From Rhizoctonia solani (Eukaryota > Basidiomycota > Agaricomycetes > Cantharellales > Ceratobasidiaceae): 64,000 bases of DNA. This document shows, piece by piece, positions 29,680 to 41,225 of the stretch (the first letter of the stretch is position 1; each line of letters starts with the position of its first letter). The position numbers and the translations under genes were made by a program. The stretch lies in assembly GCF_016906535.1 (NCBI RefSeq), contig NC_057375.1, positions 1,550,001 through 1,614,000 on the forward strand, in the 5' to 3' direction. A model generated the notes under the pieces. The model saw only the letters and a list, made by a program, of their open reading frames with translations. It did no database searches and was not told the origin of the DNA.

Positions 29680-31817
29680 CTAGACCCTCGGCGAGAACAT
29701 CAATGGAATAGCAGCTGGACTCAGTGTCAACCGTATCTCCGGGCGTATTAGCCGCGAGCGCCGTTCTACAATCGACTCTCCTTCTATATGCTTGAACCGA
29801 GTGTTATCCACAGCGACGCTGTACTTAGAAATCAAGGTAACGAGCTCGGCAACCAACGACGTTTCAGCAAATCTATATATTCAGTGATTTATGTAGCGAG
29901 TTAGAATGGCATTAGCAATTTGAGCACTTGATAACCCACCTTCGACCGATACACGCCCGTGGACCAAGAGAGAATGCTATAAATGCGTCGCGGTTCCAGT
30001 GTGGATCCATGAACCGCTCGGGGTCAAACTCCTCCGGATTTTCCCAATAGCCAGGGTGATAGTGTAGACCGGTAGAATAAACAAATATCTGAGTTGAAGC
30101 CGGAACCTGAATAGTCTGGGTGTTGGGCGGAAATCCAACCGTGAGCTTCGTGTCGGCGGCCGATTTCTTTGGCATGAAGGCCACCTGGATATGACTGTGA
30201 ATCAAACCAATCATATTGGTCACGTTCGATGACCAACCATAGGAAACAGACGCAAGGTCTCGTAAACCACAGCCATCGCATACGTGAGCAGCTGAATATG
30301 GCTATATGTCTGGAAACAACAGTTAGCTCAAGTGGGCTGAAATTCACGTAAAATCAAATTTACAAGATTCCCGTGTTCTCGTTCAAGCTGCTGAACTTGC
30401 TGGGCAAGCTTTGCCTGGACTTCGGGATAGAGCGCTAACATACTCAATATAATTGCAAGGGTATGCGCAGTGGTTTCATGTCCCGCAATCATAAATATGA
30501 ATACATTCCCTACAATGTTTTTTAAGTGTCACAAAAATAAGATGATTAAAAGAATTAGAAGCAATCGCGAGCCCACCAATAAGTTCGTCCTCAGTGAGCA
30601 TATCATCTTCATCTCGAGCGGAAATTAATTGGCTAAACAGGTCGTATCTGCTGTTGATAATTTCACGTATTTGTTGTTCCTTGAGCGTTCTTCGCGTTGA
30701 AATCATTTCTTTCAAGTATGACTGTATCCCAAAGTGTGAATATCCGAGCGAAAATAGGAAATTTTAGTAAACACACTCTCAATTGGTCGTGGGCTTGCTT
30801 TGCGTCGCTCCATTTTCTTCTGAGCCCCCAAGCCCAGTTGGGTATCATCAGCGGATAATGCATTGTCTTGGATGCTGTCGAAAGTGCATCTTTAAAAGAG
30901 AGTTTATGCCCGGTCGGAATCGGGTCGGATCCCCATGAGACATCTTGACCAAACCCGGCTTTGGCTATCACACAAAGTGACAGCTGCGTAGCGTTAGCAA
31001 TGTGCAATGCAATATATTATGTGTATGGCACTGTACCGGTAGAGAAACCTCTTCGCCAACGTCGGCTGTAATGGTGCGCTCATTGGGTTTCCAAGTATTG
31101 ATCATCTGCTGAACAAATTCTTTGGCCGTGTCCCACACTAAACGATTGTTCTTCTGCATATTTGACTTGAAATTAGCAGCATAAAAGAGGGCGAACAAGT
31201 AGGGCCTACATCAGAAAATGCTGGCGCCGCTATTCGCCTTTGTCTTTTCCACTCTGCTCCTTCAACTACAAGGAGGTTACTCCCAAACCCCATTAATATT
31301 TTGTAGGATTCGGTATTTTTAACAAAGCCGTTGCGAGAATACGATACGTGCTGAAACAATATGAGAGCCATACATTAATTTTGTACAATAGAAGCAACTT
31401 ACTTTGACTGCAGCGGGATCCGAAACCACGAAATATGACATTGGAGGGAATACTGATGCTCCTCCATAGATGTCAGTTCCTAGCCTGTCGAATACTGTGG
31501 TGTGTTAGTAACTTGGGAACCGCCAAGATCGTATTCTCGACCTTGATACTTGGTACGCCACGAGTGACCGGATCCTGGGGAAATATACGGTATATAAGGA
31601 AGAATGTTTCCCAAGAGCCTTTGTGGACACTGTGAGTTAGCAAACGTTTTGAATACATTTGGATCAGATGGTCGTACGAGGCAAACCCGAATACAACCCG
31701 TTCCCCAGGATAGTTGTTGATCTGAACAAGAGCTCGACGAAATTTAGTCCATCTAATGACAGTCGAGACTAGTATATAGCCCAGCATGCATTGGAATAGT
31801 ATAGACGAAAGTGACAT
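29680..31817 (-). CDS. Cytochrome P450 monooxygenase, second of a tandem pair
   Basis: Minus-strand exons run from ATG 31815-31817 (MSLSSILFQCMLGYILVSTV, membrane anchor) to TAG 29680-29682. The order of motifs equals that of the downstream paralogue: NYPGER, ILPYIPYISPGSGHSWRTKY, WKRQRR, IAGHETTAHT, FDPERF, FSLGPRACIGRR, then FAETSLVAELVTLISKY. The upstream end is unusual: only 16 bp separate the start codon from the 8-bp target duplication of a hAT transposon whose nested load spans 18.7 kb. The native promoter has therefore been moved away, and any expression must come from sequences in the transposon end. Coding sequence itself appears intact. Confidence 0.9.
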
Positions 31818-31833
31818 GACTTGTTGTAGTAGG

Positions 31834-31841
31834 ACTAACGC
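31834..31841. repeat. hAT target-site duplication, left copy
   Basis: The 8 bases actaacgc stand directly left of the hAT terminal repeat and recur at 50572-50579 directly right of it. Eight base pairs is the duplication length made by hAT transposases. Confidence 0.92.
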
Positions 31842-31855
31842 TAGGGTGCGGCTAG
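31842..31855 (+). repeat. hAT left terminal inverted repeat
   Basis: TAGGGTGCGGCTAG, the exact reverse complement of 50558-50571. The next bases differ between ends, so the perfect repeat is 14 bp. Confidence 0.9.
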
Positions 31856-32228
31856 TATTGGAAACCAACCTAACCGGGTGAGGAGTAAGCGTGCAAGTGT
31901 TTGGTTAGTAACTGGTAGGTCACGTGACTTACCGTTAGGAACATGCTAGTACTGCTTGGTCATCTAGTCCCCGATGACCGAGCCCGCCCTGACTCCTTCC
32001 TAAGCTAGCCTCAATGACTCGATTTCGACCGGCTTCTTCTGTCTTCGACGCCGGCACTGCTGTGTATATATAGTCGTGTTCAATGAAGATTTATTTTACC
32101 ATTAATTGTTTTATTTGAGCATTCTATTGTACAACTCGGTGTTGAAGGTAAGGAGGCCAACTACATCTCTGTCTGATGTTATATGCGCAACTTACACTAC
32201 ATTATGCAGTATTAGTACAATTCTGTCT

Positions 32229-32723
32229 ATGCCTGCTACCATGAAACGCACTCTCAGTCGTCCTTGTGGAGACTCCCAACCGCAAAAGCAAGCCAAACAT
32301 GCTGGCCCGGCTTTTGATGCAGTTCCAACTGAGACCAATCCACTCTGGATCAACAACAGTGAGCATTTGTTGCCAGGGAGTAGAATTTGATCTGGTCCTA
32401 TGCCTGATCTTCTTGCGCGTGAGCTCACCAAGCCATGCCATCCAGCTAGTGATGATGCACTGCGTCGAGACAACGCATACTATTGTTGCATAGCAAGCTC
32501 TGTGTGCGGATGGACGCTCAAAGCTTGGGACAGAAATCTGCCCTGCATCTACAAGCATGCAGGACAATGTCGGGCACTTTGTAACTGGAGACCAGCACTC
32601 TTCCAGAGAGCCAAATCCGCCTTGGCTAGCATGGCACCCGGCAGGTTTGGAGAACCTGATGCAAATGTGCAAGATCATAGTAGCCCAAATGATCTTACAG
32701 CCTTGCATGAACTCCCAGCCCCC
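32229..32723 (+). pseudogene. hAT transposase, N-terminal part
   Basis: Starts MPATMKRTLSRPCGDSQPQK. After a probable short intron it shows a Cys/His-rich stretch (CCIASSVCGW ... CIYKHAGQC), consistent with the BED-type zinc finger that hAT transposases use to bind their ends. The frame is cut at 32723 by the insertion of element A. It continues at 41769 in the same transposase (PNPFLSYSHMGSMTL). Confidence 0.6.
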
Positions 32724-33035
32724 TGTCATGCCCTAGAGGCGTGACCACCTTAAAATCCACTAAGTTGAAGAAATAGTGAATATATGCGCTATTTTCATGA
32801 AGATTTATGGATATATGCATCCTTATGCTATTTAGGCGCTGAGCGCTTATTATGTAATCTCATCACATGACCTTTAGTCATGTGATCTTGTTTTCTTATC
32901 TCTGGTCATGTGACCTTATCTTTGTTATGATGTTTGTACATGTAATTACTCTTCCCCTTCTCTGTGAATATATAAGGAGGGTTCTGAGAGCCTTAAGCCT
33001 CAGAACTTGACCTCTTATCCCTATCCCACATCTAC
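32724..33035 (+). repeat. Element A left LTR, 3'-truncated
   Basis: Begins TGTCATGCCCTAGAGG and matches the right LTR at 41226 almost base for base (one difference noticed in about 312 bp). It contains a TATA box (AATATATAAGG near 32966) and a pair of CATGTGA-type boxes. Similarity stops at 33035, which marks the deletion junction. Confidence 0.88.
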
Positions 33036-33043
33036 AACCCAAT

Positions 33044-33174
33044 CCATACAAGGAGTTTTTCCTTGAGTGTGACGCCTCTGATTTTGCAACGGGCGCTGTC
33101 CTTAATCAAAAGGGCAGTGATGATAAATTACACCCGGTTGCATTCCTATCAAAATCCCTAGCACCTGCTGAAAG
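33044..33174 (+). pseudogene. Element A RNase H, N-terminal fragment
   Basis: Reads PYKEFFLECDASDFATGAVL through LHPVAFLSKSLAPAE, the first strand and catalytic Asp of a Ty3-type RNase H. If element B and one copy of its duplication are removed, it continues in frame into the sequence at 39435. Confidence 0.8.
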
Positions 33175-33736
33175 TGTCATAACCTCCTAACATATACCAT
33201 TGGATTTGCACGTTTTTTCTAATATTTTTAGTATTTTTTACGGACTTGATATCTTTTGTTTTTTGATCACGTGATCTCGGCGCTTATTATGCCGAGATGC
33301 CGCGCCGAGATGCCGTGCCAAGGGCGCTTAGGAGAAAGCCACGCTTCTGCGCAGCCCGCAGCACGCTTCTCATTTGTCTTAGCTACTTCTTTCTCTCACG
33401 CGCACAGACCATGTAGATAGTGTGCTTTGTCTATATATACAGCAGGGAAATCGCTTGGAGACACCAAGTCGATTTTACCTCGTCTCTTACTCACTAGAGA
33501 AGGTAGTCAGCCAGCTAAGTAGCCGGCCCCCCAGTAGCAACAGAAGCACTCACCCCTTGATTAACTCATCACACCTCCCAGGCCTCAGGCCCCCTTGTCG
33601 ACAGTAGATAGCAGTAGAGCGCCTTAAGCGCTATTAGTATAGCCTTTAGTAGTTAGATTACATAAGCAAGTGTAGTAGTACGGCCTCAAGCGCCCGCCCA
33701 CTAGCGTGTACCCAACCTTACAGTTGGCGTACAACA
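33175..33736 (+). repeat. Element B left LTR
   Basis: Starts TGTCATAACC and ends GTACAACA. It contains a GATCACGTGATC box, the inverted repeat CTCGGC-9 nt-GCCGAG, and a TATA box TATATATA at 33432-33439. About 27 bp further is AAGTCGATTTTAC (33466-33478), which is complementary to the primer site and probably lies at or near the RNA 5' end. Confidence 0.93.
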
Positions 33737-33738
33737 TT

Positions 33739-33751
33739 GTAAAATCGACTT
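33739..33751 (+). promoter_or_regulatory. Element B primer binding site, self-complementary to LTR
   Basis: GTAAAATCGACTT begins 2 nt after the LTR end and is the exact reverse complement of 33466-33478 in the same LTR. It lacks the TGG that starts most tRNA-primed sites. Self-priming as in fission yeast Tf1 is the likely explanation (inference). Confidence 0.75.
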
Positions 33752-34254
33752 TTAGTAGGCTTGATCAACAAGGAGAGGACCCCCTGTACTAGCACGAGGG
33801 AAAACACCAGATCGGACTTGCCTTTCGTCTTCAATAATCAAACAGACGTCGGTCCCTGGTAGTACCAAATTGCTATAAGGCAGACGGGCTCTAATCCCCC
33901 GCGTACCCCGAGTTTCGCCGGAACTCAGTAGTCAGCGACCCTAGACCGCTGAAATACCCGCTTGCTGAAAACCCGCCCATATCACGACCGCCAGGTCTGC
34001 TGATTTGTCGTAGGGACAGTCCAACGCTAGGTACTAGACGCAAGGGTTTAGCGCCAGTATACTACAAAAAAACCGCTCATAAGTCCTGATATAGGCACTA
34101 CTCCCCCCACGCCGTTTTCACCATTCCATCCACACGCTCTGGCGTCCCCCACCCATACTCCCGTCCTACCAGCCGCTCTAGTCGTTGTTCCGTGGCAGCC
34201 AACTCCCAACCACCCACTCGCGAACCATCTCCCACTCCGCGAAACTTGCCCGGA

Positions 34255-35443
34255 ATGGAACCAGAGCCGTCCATTGGCGCTCTCCTCGAGGCTATCCAAG
34301 CCCTCTCCACACAAGTCGGGTCCCTCCAGGACCAAATCAAGTCTCAAGGCAAGCAAATCACTCAGCTCACCGCCTTATGCAAGGAGACCAACGACCTCGT
34401 TGGAGACAAGGACCAGGGCGGAGCCCAAACAAAGCCTGGCCCATCGGCTGGGCCTACCACTCCTCCCACCCACACGGGAGGAGAAGCCCACACTCCAGCA
34501 ACGATTAGGCCTGGACTCAAAGCCCCCTTCCGACCATCAAGGGGCACAGGTTTTGACTCAGAAGACGAGGAAGAACCAAGGCCTCCCAAAAAGGAGCCTA
34601 CAGGAACGCCTAGGAGGCACTTGGGGTCTCTCACCCCCTTCGATGCAGGGTCCAGTGTAAAGCGGCCAAAGATGGACCTCCCAGACCCCTATAAGGGTGA
34701 TACCAGGGGACGAAAGGCCACTCAGTGGCTTGACCGAATGATGCTCTGGGTTGCCCTACATAGGGACCAATTCGACAAGGAGGAGCAAATGGTTGTATGG
34801 ATCCTATACCATATGACTGATAAAGCCGCCGATTGGGCTCTCCCCATTATTGGGGCCATCATCAAGGGCAAAGGCAACCCCCCACCACCATCCAGGCCTT
34901 AACGGCCAAGTTCAAAGAAGCATTTGCCGATCCCAACGCCAAGCGAGCTGCCGCTAGAAAAATTGCGGCCCTCTCCCAAACAACCACCACCTCCGAGTAC
35001 GTCACGGAGTTCCGCAATCTCATGGCGGAATTAGACTGGAACAAGGAGGCCTATATTGCGCAGTTCACGCAAGGCCTCCACTGGAAGGTCAAGGAACTAC
35101 TATCAACCAAGGATAGTATCCCCGACAAACTTGAGGCAATTTTTGCGGCCTCTATTAAGATTGACAACATTCGCCGCAAAATGAGGAGAACCGTCCCAAA
35201 AAGGCACCTGCCAAATCCCCAGCCACCGTGGCCACCACTTCCACCACTACCACCCAACGGGTTCGCCTCTCAGAGGACCCAAATTATGTCACACCGGAAG
35301 AAAGGGATCGCCGCCGCGCGTCTGGCCTTTGTGTCAAGTGCGGCCAGAAGGGACACGGAATCAAGCAATGCCCCAACGGCTGGAAGGCTACCATCAAGGA
35401 GGTAGCTAAAGTTGCAGAGGAAGAAAGTTCGGGAAAAGATTAA
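34255..35443 (+). pseudogene. Element B gag, two frameshifts
   Basis: Gag starts MEPEPSIGALLEAIQALSTQ and has a coiled-coil N-terminus, a Pro-rich linker, a capsid-like region (KATQWLDRMMLWVALHRDQF) and the CCHC zinc knuckle CVKCGQKGHGIKQC. Compared with elements C and E, the frame slips near 34880 (a C run) and near 35180 (an A run), each by one missing base. Without them gag would be about 396 residues, like element E (395). It forms the virus-like particle and packages RNA (family knowledge). Confidence 0.88.
35431..35437 (+). promoter_or_regulatory. Element B -1 frameshift heptamer GGGAAAA
   Basis: In gag phase it reads G GGA AAA, two codons before the gag stop at 35441. Pol is in the -1 frame and is open across this point. 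The arrangement fits programmed -1 frameshifting. Confidence 0.65.
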
Positions 35444-38400
35444 GGCCAAGGACTACCGTCAAGCCCCTGGCCCCAAAAATAGATGTGCATGTACCAGATT
35501 TGGAGTTTGAATTTGTCTCTCTAGCCCTAGATTCGAATAAAAAACCCTTATTATATCTTGATCTAGTCATGCATAACCACCCAACGGAACCCCTCAAAAC
35601 CCTGATAGACTCTGGCGCAACTTCCAATTTCATATCACCCGCCATAGTCGAAAAATATAAAATTCCAAAAACCCTACTTGAAAATCCACAAGTAGTGAGA
35701 ATGTTAGATGGTACAATTTCCCAGACTGGTCGCATTTGGCACCAGGTACAACTCGCGGTCTCGGCCAATGGCCACCCCCACACTATCCCATTTCTTGTTT
35801 GTCCCATTGGCAACACCCCGGCAATCCTAGGCATGACATGGTTAATGGCGGAAACTCCTCTTATTGATTGGCAACAAGGTCTAGTAACATTCCCTGAACA
35901 AATTCAAATTGCCTCCAAGGAAGAAGCGGACTCAGATCCCCTAGCAGACCTTCCCTCTCAATACCATGAATTTGCTAAAGTCTTTGGCGAGGAAGAATTT
36001 AAGGTCCTCCCTCCCCATAGGGAGTACGACATCTCTATAGACCTTGCTCCGGATGCCAAACTGACCCCGGGCCCCATATATGGCATGACTGATGCGGAGT
36101 CCAAGGCGCTCAAGAAACATATTGATGAAGAACTAGCCACGGGCAAGATTCGCCCCAGTACTTCATCAGCAGGTGCCCCAGTAATGTTTGTGAAAAAAGC
36201 AGATGGATCCCTCAGGCTGGTAGTCGACTATAGGAAGTTGAATGACGTCACCTACAAAAACGTCTACCCCCTTCCCAGACAAGATGACCTTATGGCCAAG
36301 CTACGGAACGCCAAGTTATTTACCAAGTTGGACTTACAATGGGGTTACAACAATGTTCGGATCAAAGAGGGCGACGAGTGGAAAACAGCTTTTAGAACCA
36401 AATATGGTCTCTTTGAGTACTTAGTCATGCCCTTTGGCCTTACAAATGCCCCGGCAGCGTTTCAACACTTCATGAATGACCTTTTTAGGGATCTGATTGA
36501 CGTAACGGTGGTCATTTACTTGGACGACATCCTCATCTTCTCCGAAAATCCAGAAGAACACCCGGCCCATGTCAAAGAAGTACTGTCCCGATTAATGAAG
36601 AACCAGCTGTTCTGCAAACTGTCGAAATGTTATTTCCACGTCACCACAGTTGATTACCTGGGCATTGTTATCTCCCCTGCGGGATTCTCCATGGATCAGA
36701 AGAAGATCAAGGCAGTTACATTGTGGCCTCAGCCCAAGACAGTCAAGCAGGTACAGGCATTCCTAGGGTTCGTAAATTACCTCCGCCGCTTTATCCCCAA
36801 CTTCAGTTCCGTGGCACGCCCCCTCCACAACCTCACACGAAAGGAAACCCCCTGGTCATGGGGTAACCTAGAAGAAGCGGCATTCCAGGAACTGAAAGCT
36901 CTTGTCACCCGGTCACCGGTCTTAATCCATTCCAATCCCAAACTTCCATACTACCTAGAAACAGATGCATCAGGAGTAGCCATGGGAGCAATTCTCAGCC
37001 AGAGGGGAAGATAACCGTTTACACCCAGTAGCCTACATGTCTAAATCCTTCTCCGGTGCCGAGGCCAATTATGACACCCATGATAAGGAACTCCTAGCCA
37101 TAATCAAGGCATTAGAAGAATGGCGGATCTTCCTAGAGGCAACGGACAGACCAATCCAGGTGTTTACAGATCATAGAAACCTGGAATATTGGATGCAGGC
37201 AAGGACTTTTAACCAACGGCATGCTAGATGGCGCATATTCCTGAGCGACTTCAATTTTGAGATCCATTATTGCCCAGGAAAACAATCCGGGAAGCCAGAT
37301 GCCTTGTCCAGACAATCGGACTATGTCAATACCGCCCAAGAACCCGAAGTCATGTTACCGTCAGAGGTCTTTGCAAACGCATCAGAAGAAGAGCTGGAAA
37401 TTGTTACGGAAGTACGCTCTAAACTGAGGGAAGACCCCTCCCTGGAACCTATCATCCAGTTTCTGACCGAAGATGCTGATAACGCCCCTCCATCAATAAG
37501 GAAGGCTTACAGAGACTACAACTGGGAAGAGGATCTCCTATGGTACCAAGGGAAACTGGTGATCCCAGACAATGAGCCCCTAAAGGAAAGACTCCTCAGA
37601 GAATTCCATGACTCCCCCCTAGCAGGACACCCGGGTCAGCAAAGAACCCTTGAACTCCTGAGCCAAAGCTACTGGTGGCCAGGAATGAAGTCTACAGCCA
37701 AGGAATGGGTAGAATGTTGTCCCACCTGTCAAGCCAACCGACGTGCGCACGCTCCTGTCATCTCCCTGAAACCCCTAGAAGTCCCACCATTTCCCTTCCA
37801 CACCATCTCATACAACTTCATTACGGGGTTTCCCAAATCAAACGGTCACGACGCAATCCTAGTGGTCATTGACTCATTTTCCAAGTTTGGACACTTCATT
37901 CCGACCTCAAAGAAAGTCACAGCCAAGGGTCTGGCGGATCTATTTGTCAGCCACGTATGGAAGTTGCACGGATTACCCATTAGGACTATCTCGGATAGAG
38001 GCACCACATTCACAGGAAAATTCCTTAGGGCCCTCTATCAAAGGTTGGGAATCAAGCCATCATTTTCCTCAGCTTACCACCCAGAATCTGACGGACAAAC
38101 GGAACGGGTAAACCAGTTCATTGAATTCTACCTCCGTTCTTACGTGGCCGCGGATCATTCAGACTGGGCTACGTGGCTACCTTTGGCAGAATATGCGTAC
38201 AACAACGCCAGACACGCGTCCACAGGAAAAACACCCTTTGAATTGGTCTATGGAAAAATCCGGTGATGAACCCCTCCAACGTACCGTCCAATGTACCGGA
38301 AGCAGACCAATTAGCAGACACCTTGGCCCAAGAATGGAAGGAAGCGGAGTCCGCCCTCAGGATGAGCAAGGAAAAGATGACTAGGGATAAAGGAACCATC

Positions 38401-38856
38401 CCCAAATATTCAATCGGTGAAATGGTCTGGCTAGATGGAAAGAACGTGGAACTCAGGACCAACTCCAACAAACTGGATCCTAAGAGACTAGGCCCTTTTG
38501 AAGTTTTAGAGAAGATTTCCAGTCATGCATACCGCCTAAAGCTGCCGGAAACCTTGAAAATCCACGATGTGTTCTACGTGGGACTATTGTCCAAAGTCCA
38601 TGAGTCCCCTAGCCAACCGTTTCCAGAACGACCCCCTCCAGAAACAATTGAGGGGGAAGAAGAGTATGAAGTGGAACAAATCATTGACTCAAAAAGGCAA
38701 CGAGGAAAATGGTTCTATCTGATCAAGTGGAAAGGATACGGCCCAGAAGACAATTCTTGGGAACCAGAAGAACTCTTGGAGCACAGCCAGGAGGAAATTC
38801 AACGTTTCAACAAGTCACGACTGAAAAAGGCTCGTGACTCCGCCAAGAGCCTTTAA
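35438..38856 (+). pseudogene. Element B pol polyprotein, two frameshifts
   Basis: Order: protease (LIDSGATSNFIS), reverse transcriptase (YLDDILIF with the catalytic Asp pair), RNase H (ETDASGVAMGAILSQ), integrase with HHCC finger (HPGQQRTLELL ... CCPTC) and DDE core, and a C-terminal chromodomain ([20 protein letters not shown]). The frame slips near 37005 (a G run) and near 38258 (an A run), each corrected by one base when compared with elements C and E. All catalytic motifs are kept. The chromodomain places it among chromoviruses. Confidence 0.92.
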
Positions 38857-38867
38857 GGGGGGGGCAA

Positions 38868-39429
38868 TGTCATAACCTCCTAACATATACCATTGGATTC
38901 GCACGTTTTTTCTAATATTTTTAGTATTTTTTACGGACTTGATATCTTTTGTTTTTCGATCACGTGATCTCGGCGCTTATTATGCCGAGATGCCGCGCCG
39001 AGATGCCGTGCCAAGGGCGCTTAGGAGAAAGCCACGCTTCTGCGCAGCCCGCAGCACGCTTCTCATTTGTCTTAGCTACTTCTTTCTCTCACGCGCACAG
39101 ACCATGTAGATAGTGTGCTTTGTCTATATATACAGCAGGGAAATCGCTTGGAGACACCAAGTCGATTTTACCTCGTCTCTTACTCACTAGAGAAGGTAGT
39201 CAGCCAGCTAAGTAGCCGGCCCCCCAGTAGCAACAGAAGCACTCACCCCTTGATTAACTCATCACACCTCCCAGGCCTCAGGCCCCCTTGTCGACAGTAG
39301 ATAGCAGTAGAGCGCCTTAAGCGCTATTAGTATAGCCTTTAGTAGTTAGATTACATAAGCAAGTGTAGTAGTACGGCCTCAAGCGCCCGCCCACTAGCGT
39401 GTACCCAACCTTACAGTTGGCGTACAACA
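38868..39429 (+). repeat. Element B right LTR
   Basis: Nearly identical to the left LTR and equal in length (562 bp). It is preceded by the polypurine tract AAGGGGGGGGCAA that overlaps the pol stop codon, the expected plus-strand primer. Confidence 0.93.
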
Positions 39430-39434
39430 GAAAG

Positions 39435-41214
39435 AAACTATGATATCTTTGATAAAGAGTTACTAGCAGTAGTAAGGGCTTTAAAGGAATGGCGTCACCT
39501 GCTGGAAGGAACAGTAATCCCTGTCAAAATATTGACAGACCATAAAAATCTGGAGTACTTCCAGACAAAAAGGGATCTGAACCAAAGGCAGTTAAGGTGG
39601 ATGGGATTTTTGGCAGATTACAACTGTAGGATTGTGTATAGGCCGGGCGCACAGAATAGAAAAGCAGATATTCTCTCTCGCCGTGAAGACCACAAGTCTG
39701 CGGTTAAAGAGGGGGGTGAAACCCCTGTGCTCATAAGCCCAGAGCTTTTTATTGCAGCTATTCAAACAGATAGTGACCTTAATGATCTAATAAGGGACGC
39801 TCTGCATGATGATAAAGCTGTATACAAAATCCTTAAATCCTTGGAAGAGGACATACCTGTTAAAGGATGGAAACTTGATAATGGCTTACTCTACTATCAT
39901 GACCGGATTTATGTCCCTAATGAGCCAGAAATCAGGAAAGCCATCTTAGAAAGCAGGCATGATAACCCTTCCACTGGGCACCCAGGACAGTTCAGAACCC
40001 TAGACCTCCTTTCAAGGGATTACTACTGGTCAGGGATGAAACAATCTGTAACAAAATATGTCCAAGCATGCGACTCATGCATACGCAGCAAACACTCCAA
40101 CCGGGCTCCTGAAGGTCTCCTTCAAAACATAGATTTACCCAATAAGCCCTGGGAGGAAATAACGTATGACTTGATTGTAGGACTCCCCACCTCAGAAGGA
40201 TATGATGCAATATTAACAGTAGTGGACCGATTATCCAAAATGGTCCATTTTATACCAACGCACTCTGATGCTACTGCTGTTGATGTTGCAAACCTCTTTG
40301 TATCCTTTGTGTGGAAGTTACATGGGTTACCCAGGAAAACCATTTCGGACCAAGGCCCCCAATTTAATGCAAAATTCCTGAGACAAGTCTACAAGCGGTT
40401 GGGGATAGAACCACATTTCTCCACTGCATACAGACCACAAGTTGATGGACAAAGTGAACGCTTAAACCAGTTTGTGGAAATTTACCTACGCCACTACATC
40501 AACTATAGACAAACAGACTGGGTTGCATCACTACCACTTGCGGAATTTGCATACAATAATGGGAAACACTCAGGCTCCAAACACTCTCCCTTCTACATGT
40601 GCTATGGTTATAATCCAGACTTCACAGTTGGAAACACCAAGGAAAGCCATGTCCCCCAAGCCGACGACCTAGCAGACTTCCTGAAAGAAATCCAAACTGA
40701 AGCAAAAGCTGCTTTAGAAATTGCTGCAAGACAAAATGCGCAATACTATGATTTAAACAGAAGGGAAGCAACCAAGCTGGAAGTTGGTGATAAAGTTTAT
40801 TTGAGTAGTGCCAACATCAAAACTTCAAGGCCTTCCCATAAGCTAGAACATAAGCGATTGGGGCCCTACAAGGTCTTGGAGAAAATTGGCAGGAACTCTT
40901 ATAAACTGGATCTCCCTAAATCCATGAAAGTCCATCCTGTCTTCAACATTGCCCTATTACACAAAAAACCAGTAGACAAGTATGACCGTGATCCAGTCCC
41001 ACTCCCCCCAGTTGTCACAGCTGATGGAGAAGAGGAATATACTGTGGAAAGGATCCTAGACTCCAAGAAAGTGGGTTGACAAGTCAAATACTTGGTTAAA
41101 TGGAAAGGGTATGGACCAGAGGATAACACATGGGAGCCCAAGGCCCACTTAGCCAATGCCCCTGAAAAATTGGCTAAGTTTCACCGTGAACATCCAGAGG
41201 CAGCTGGACCTTAA
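39435..41214 (+). pseudogene. Element A RNase H C-terminus, integrase and chromodomain
   Basis: Continues the RNase H of 33044-33174 (NYDIFDKELLAVVRALKEW), then the integrase HHCC finger (HPGQFRTLDLL ... CDSCIRSK), a DDE core with TVVDRLSKMVHF and SDQGPQF, and a chromodomain ([20 protein letters not shown]). A TGA at 41077-41079 stands just before the chromodomain core, in a position where an Arg is likely. The pol stop is TAA 41212-41214, followed by a polypurine tract. The sequence is clearly different from elements B, C and E, so A belongs to another Ty3 lineage. Confidence 0.88.
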
Positions 41215-41225
41215 CGGGGGGGAAG

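Larger units (their letters stand above)
33175..39429 (+). mobile_element. Ty3/gypsy chromovirus element B, complete
   Basis: Two 562-bp LTRs with only two differences noticed (near 33210 and 33265), flanked by the duplication gaaag (33170-33174 and 39430-39434). The internal region has primer site, gag, pol (protease, RT, RNase H, integrase, chromodomain) and a polypurine tract, all in plus orientation. Four single-base losses break the reading frames. Confidence 0.95.

Noticed and set aside
33422..33607. 61-codon ORF repeated in both LTRs of element B (also at 39115)
   Set aside because: Lies within the LTR promoter/leader; its repetition reflects LTR duplication, not a gene.
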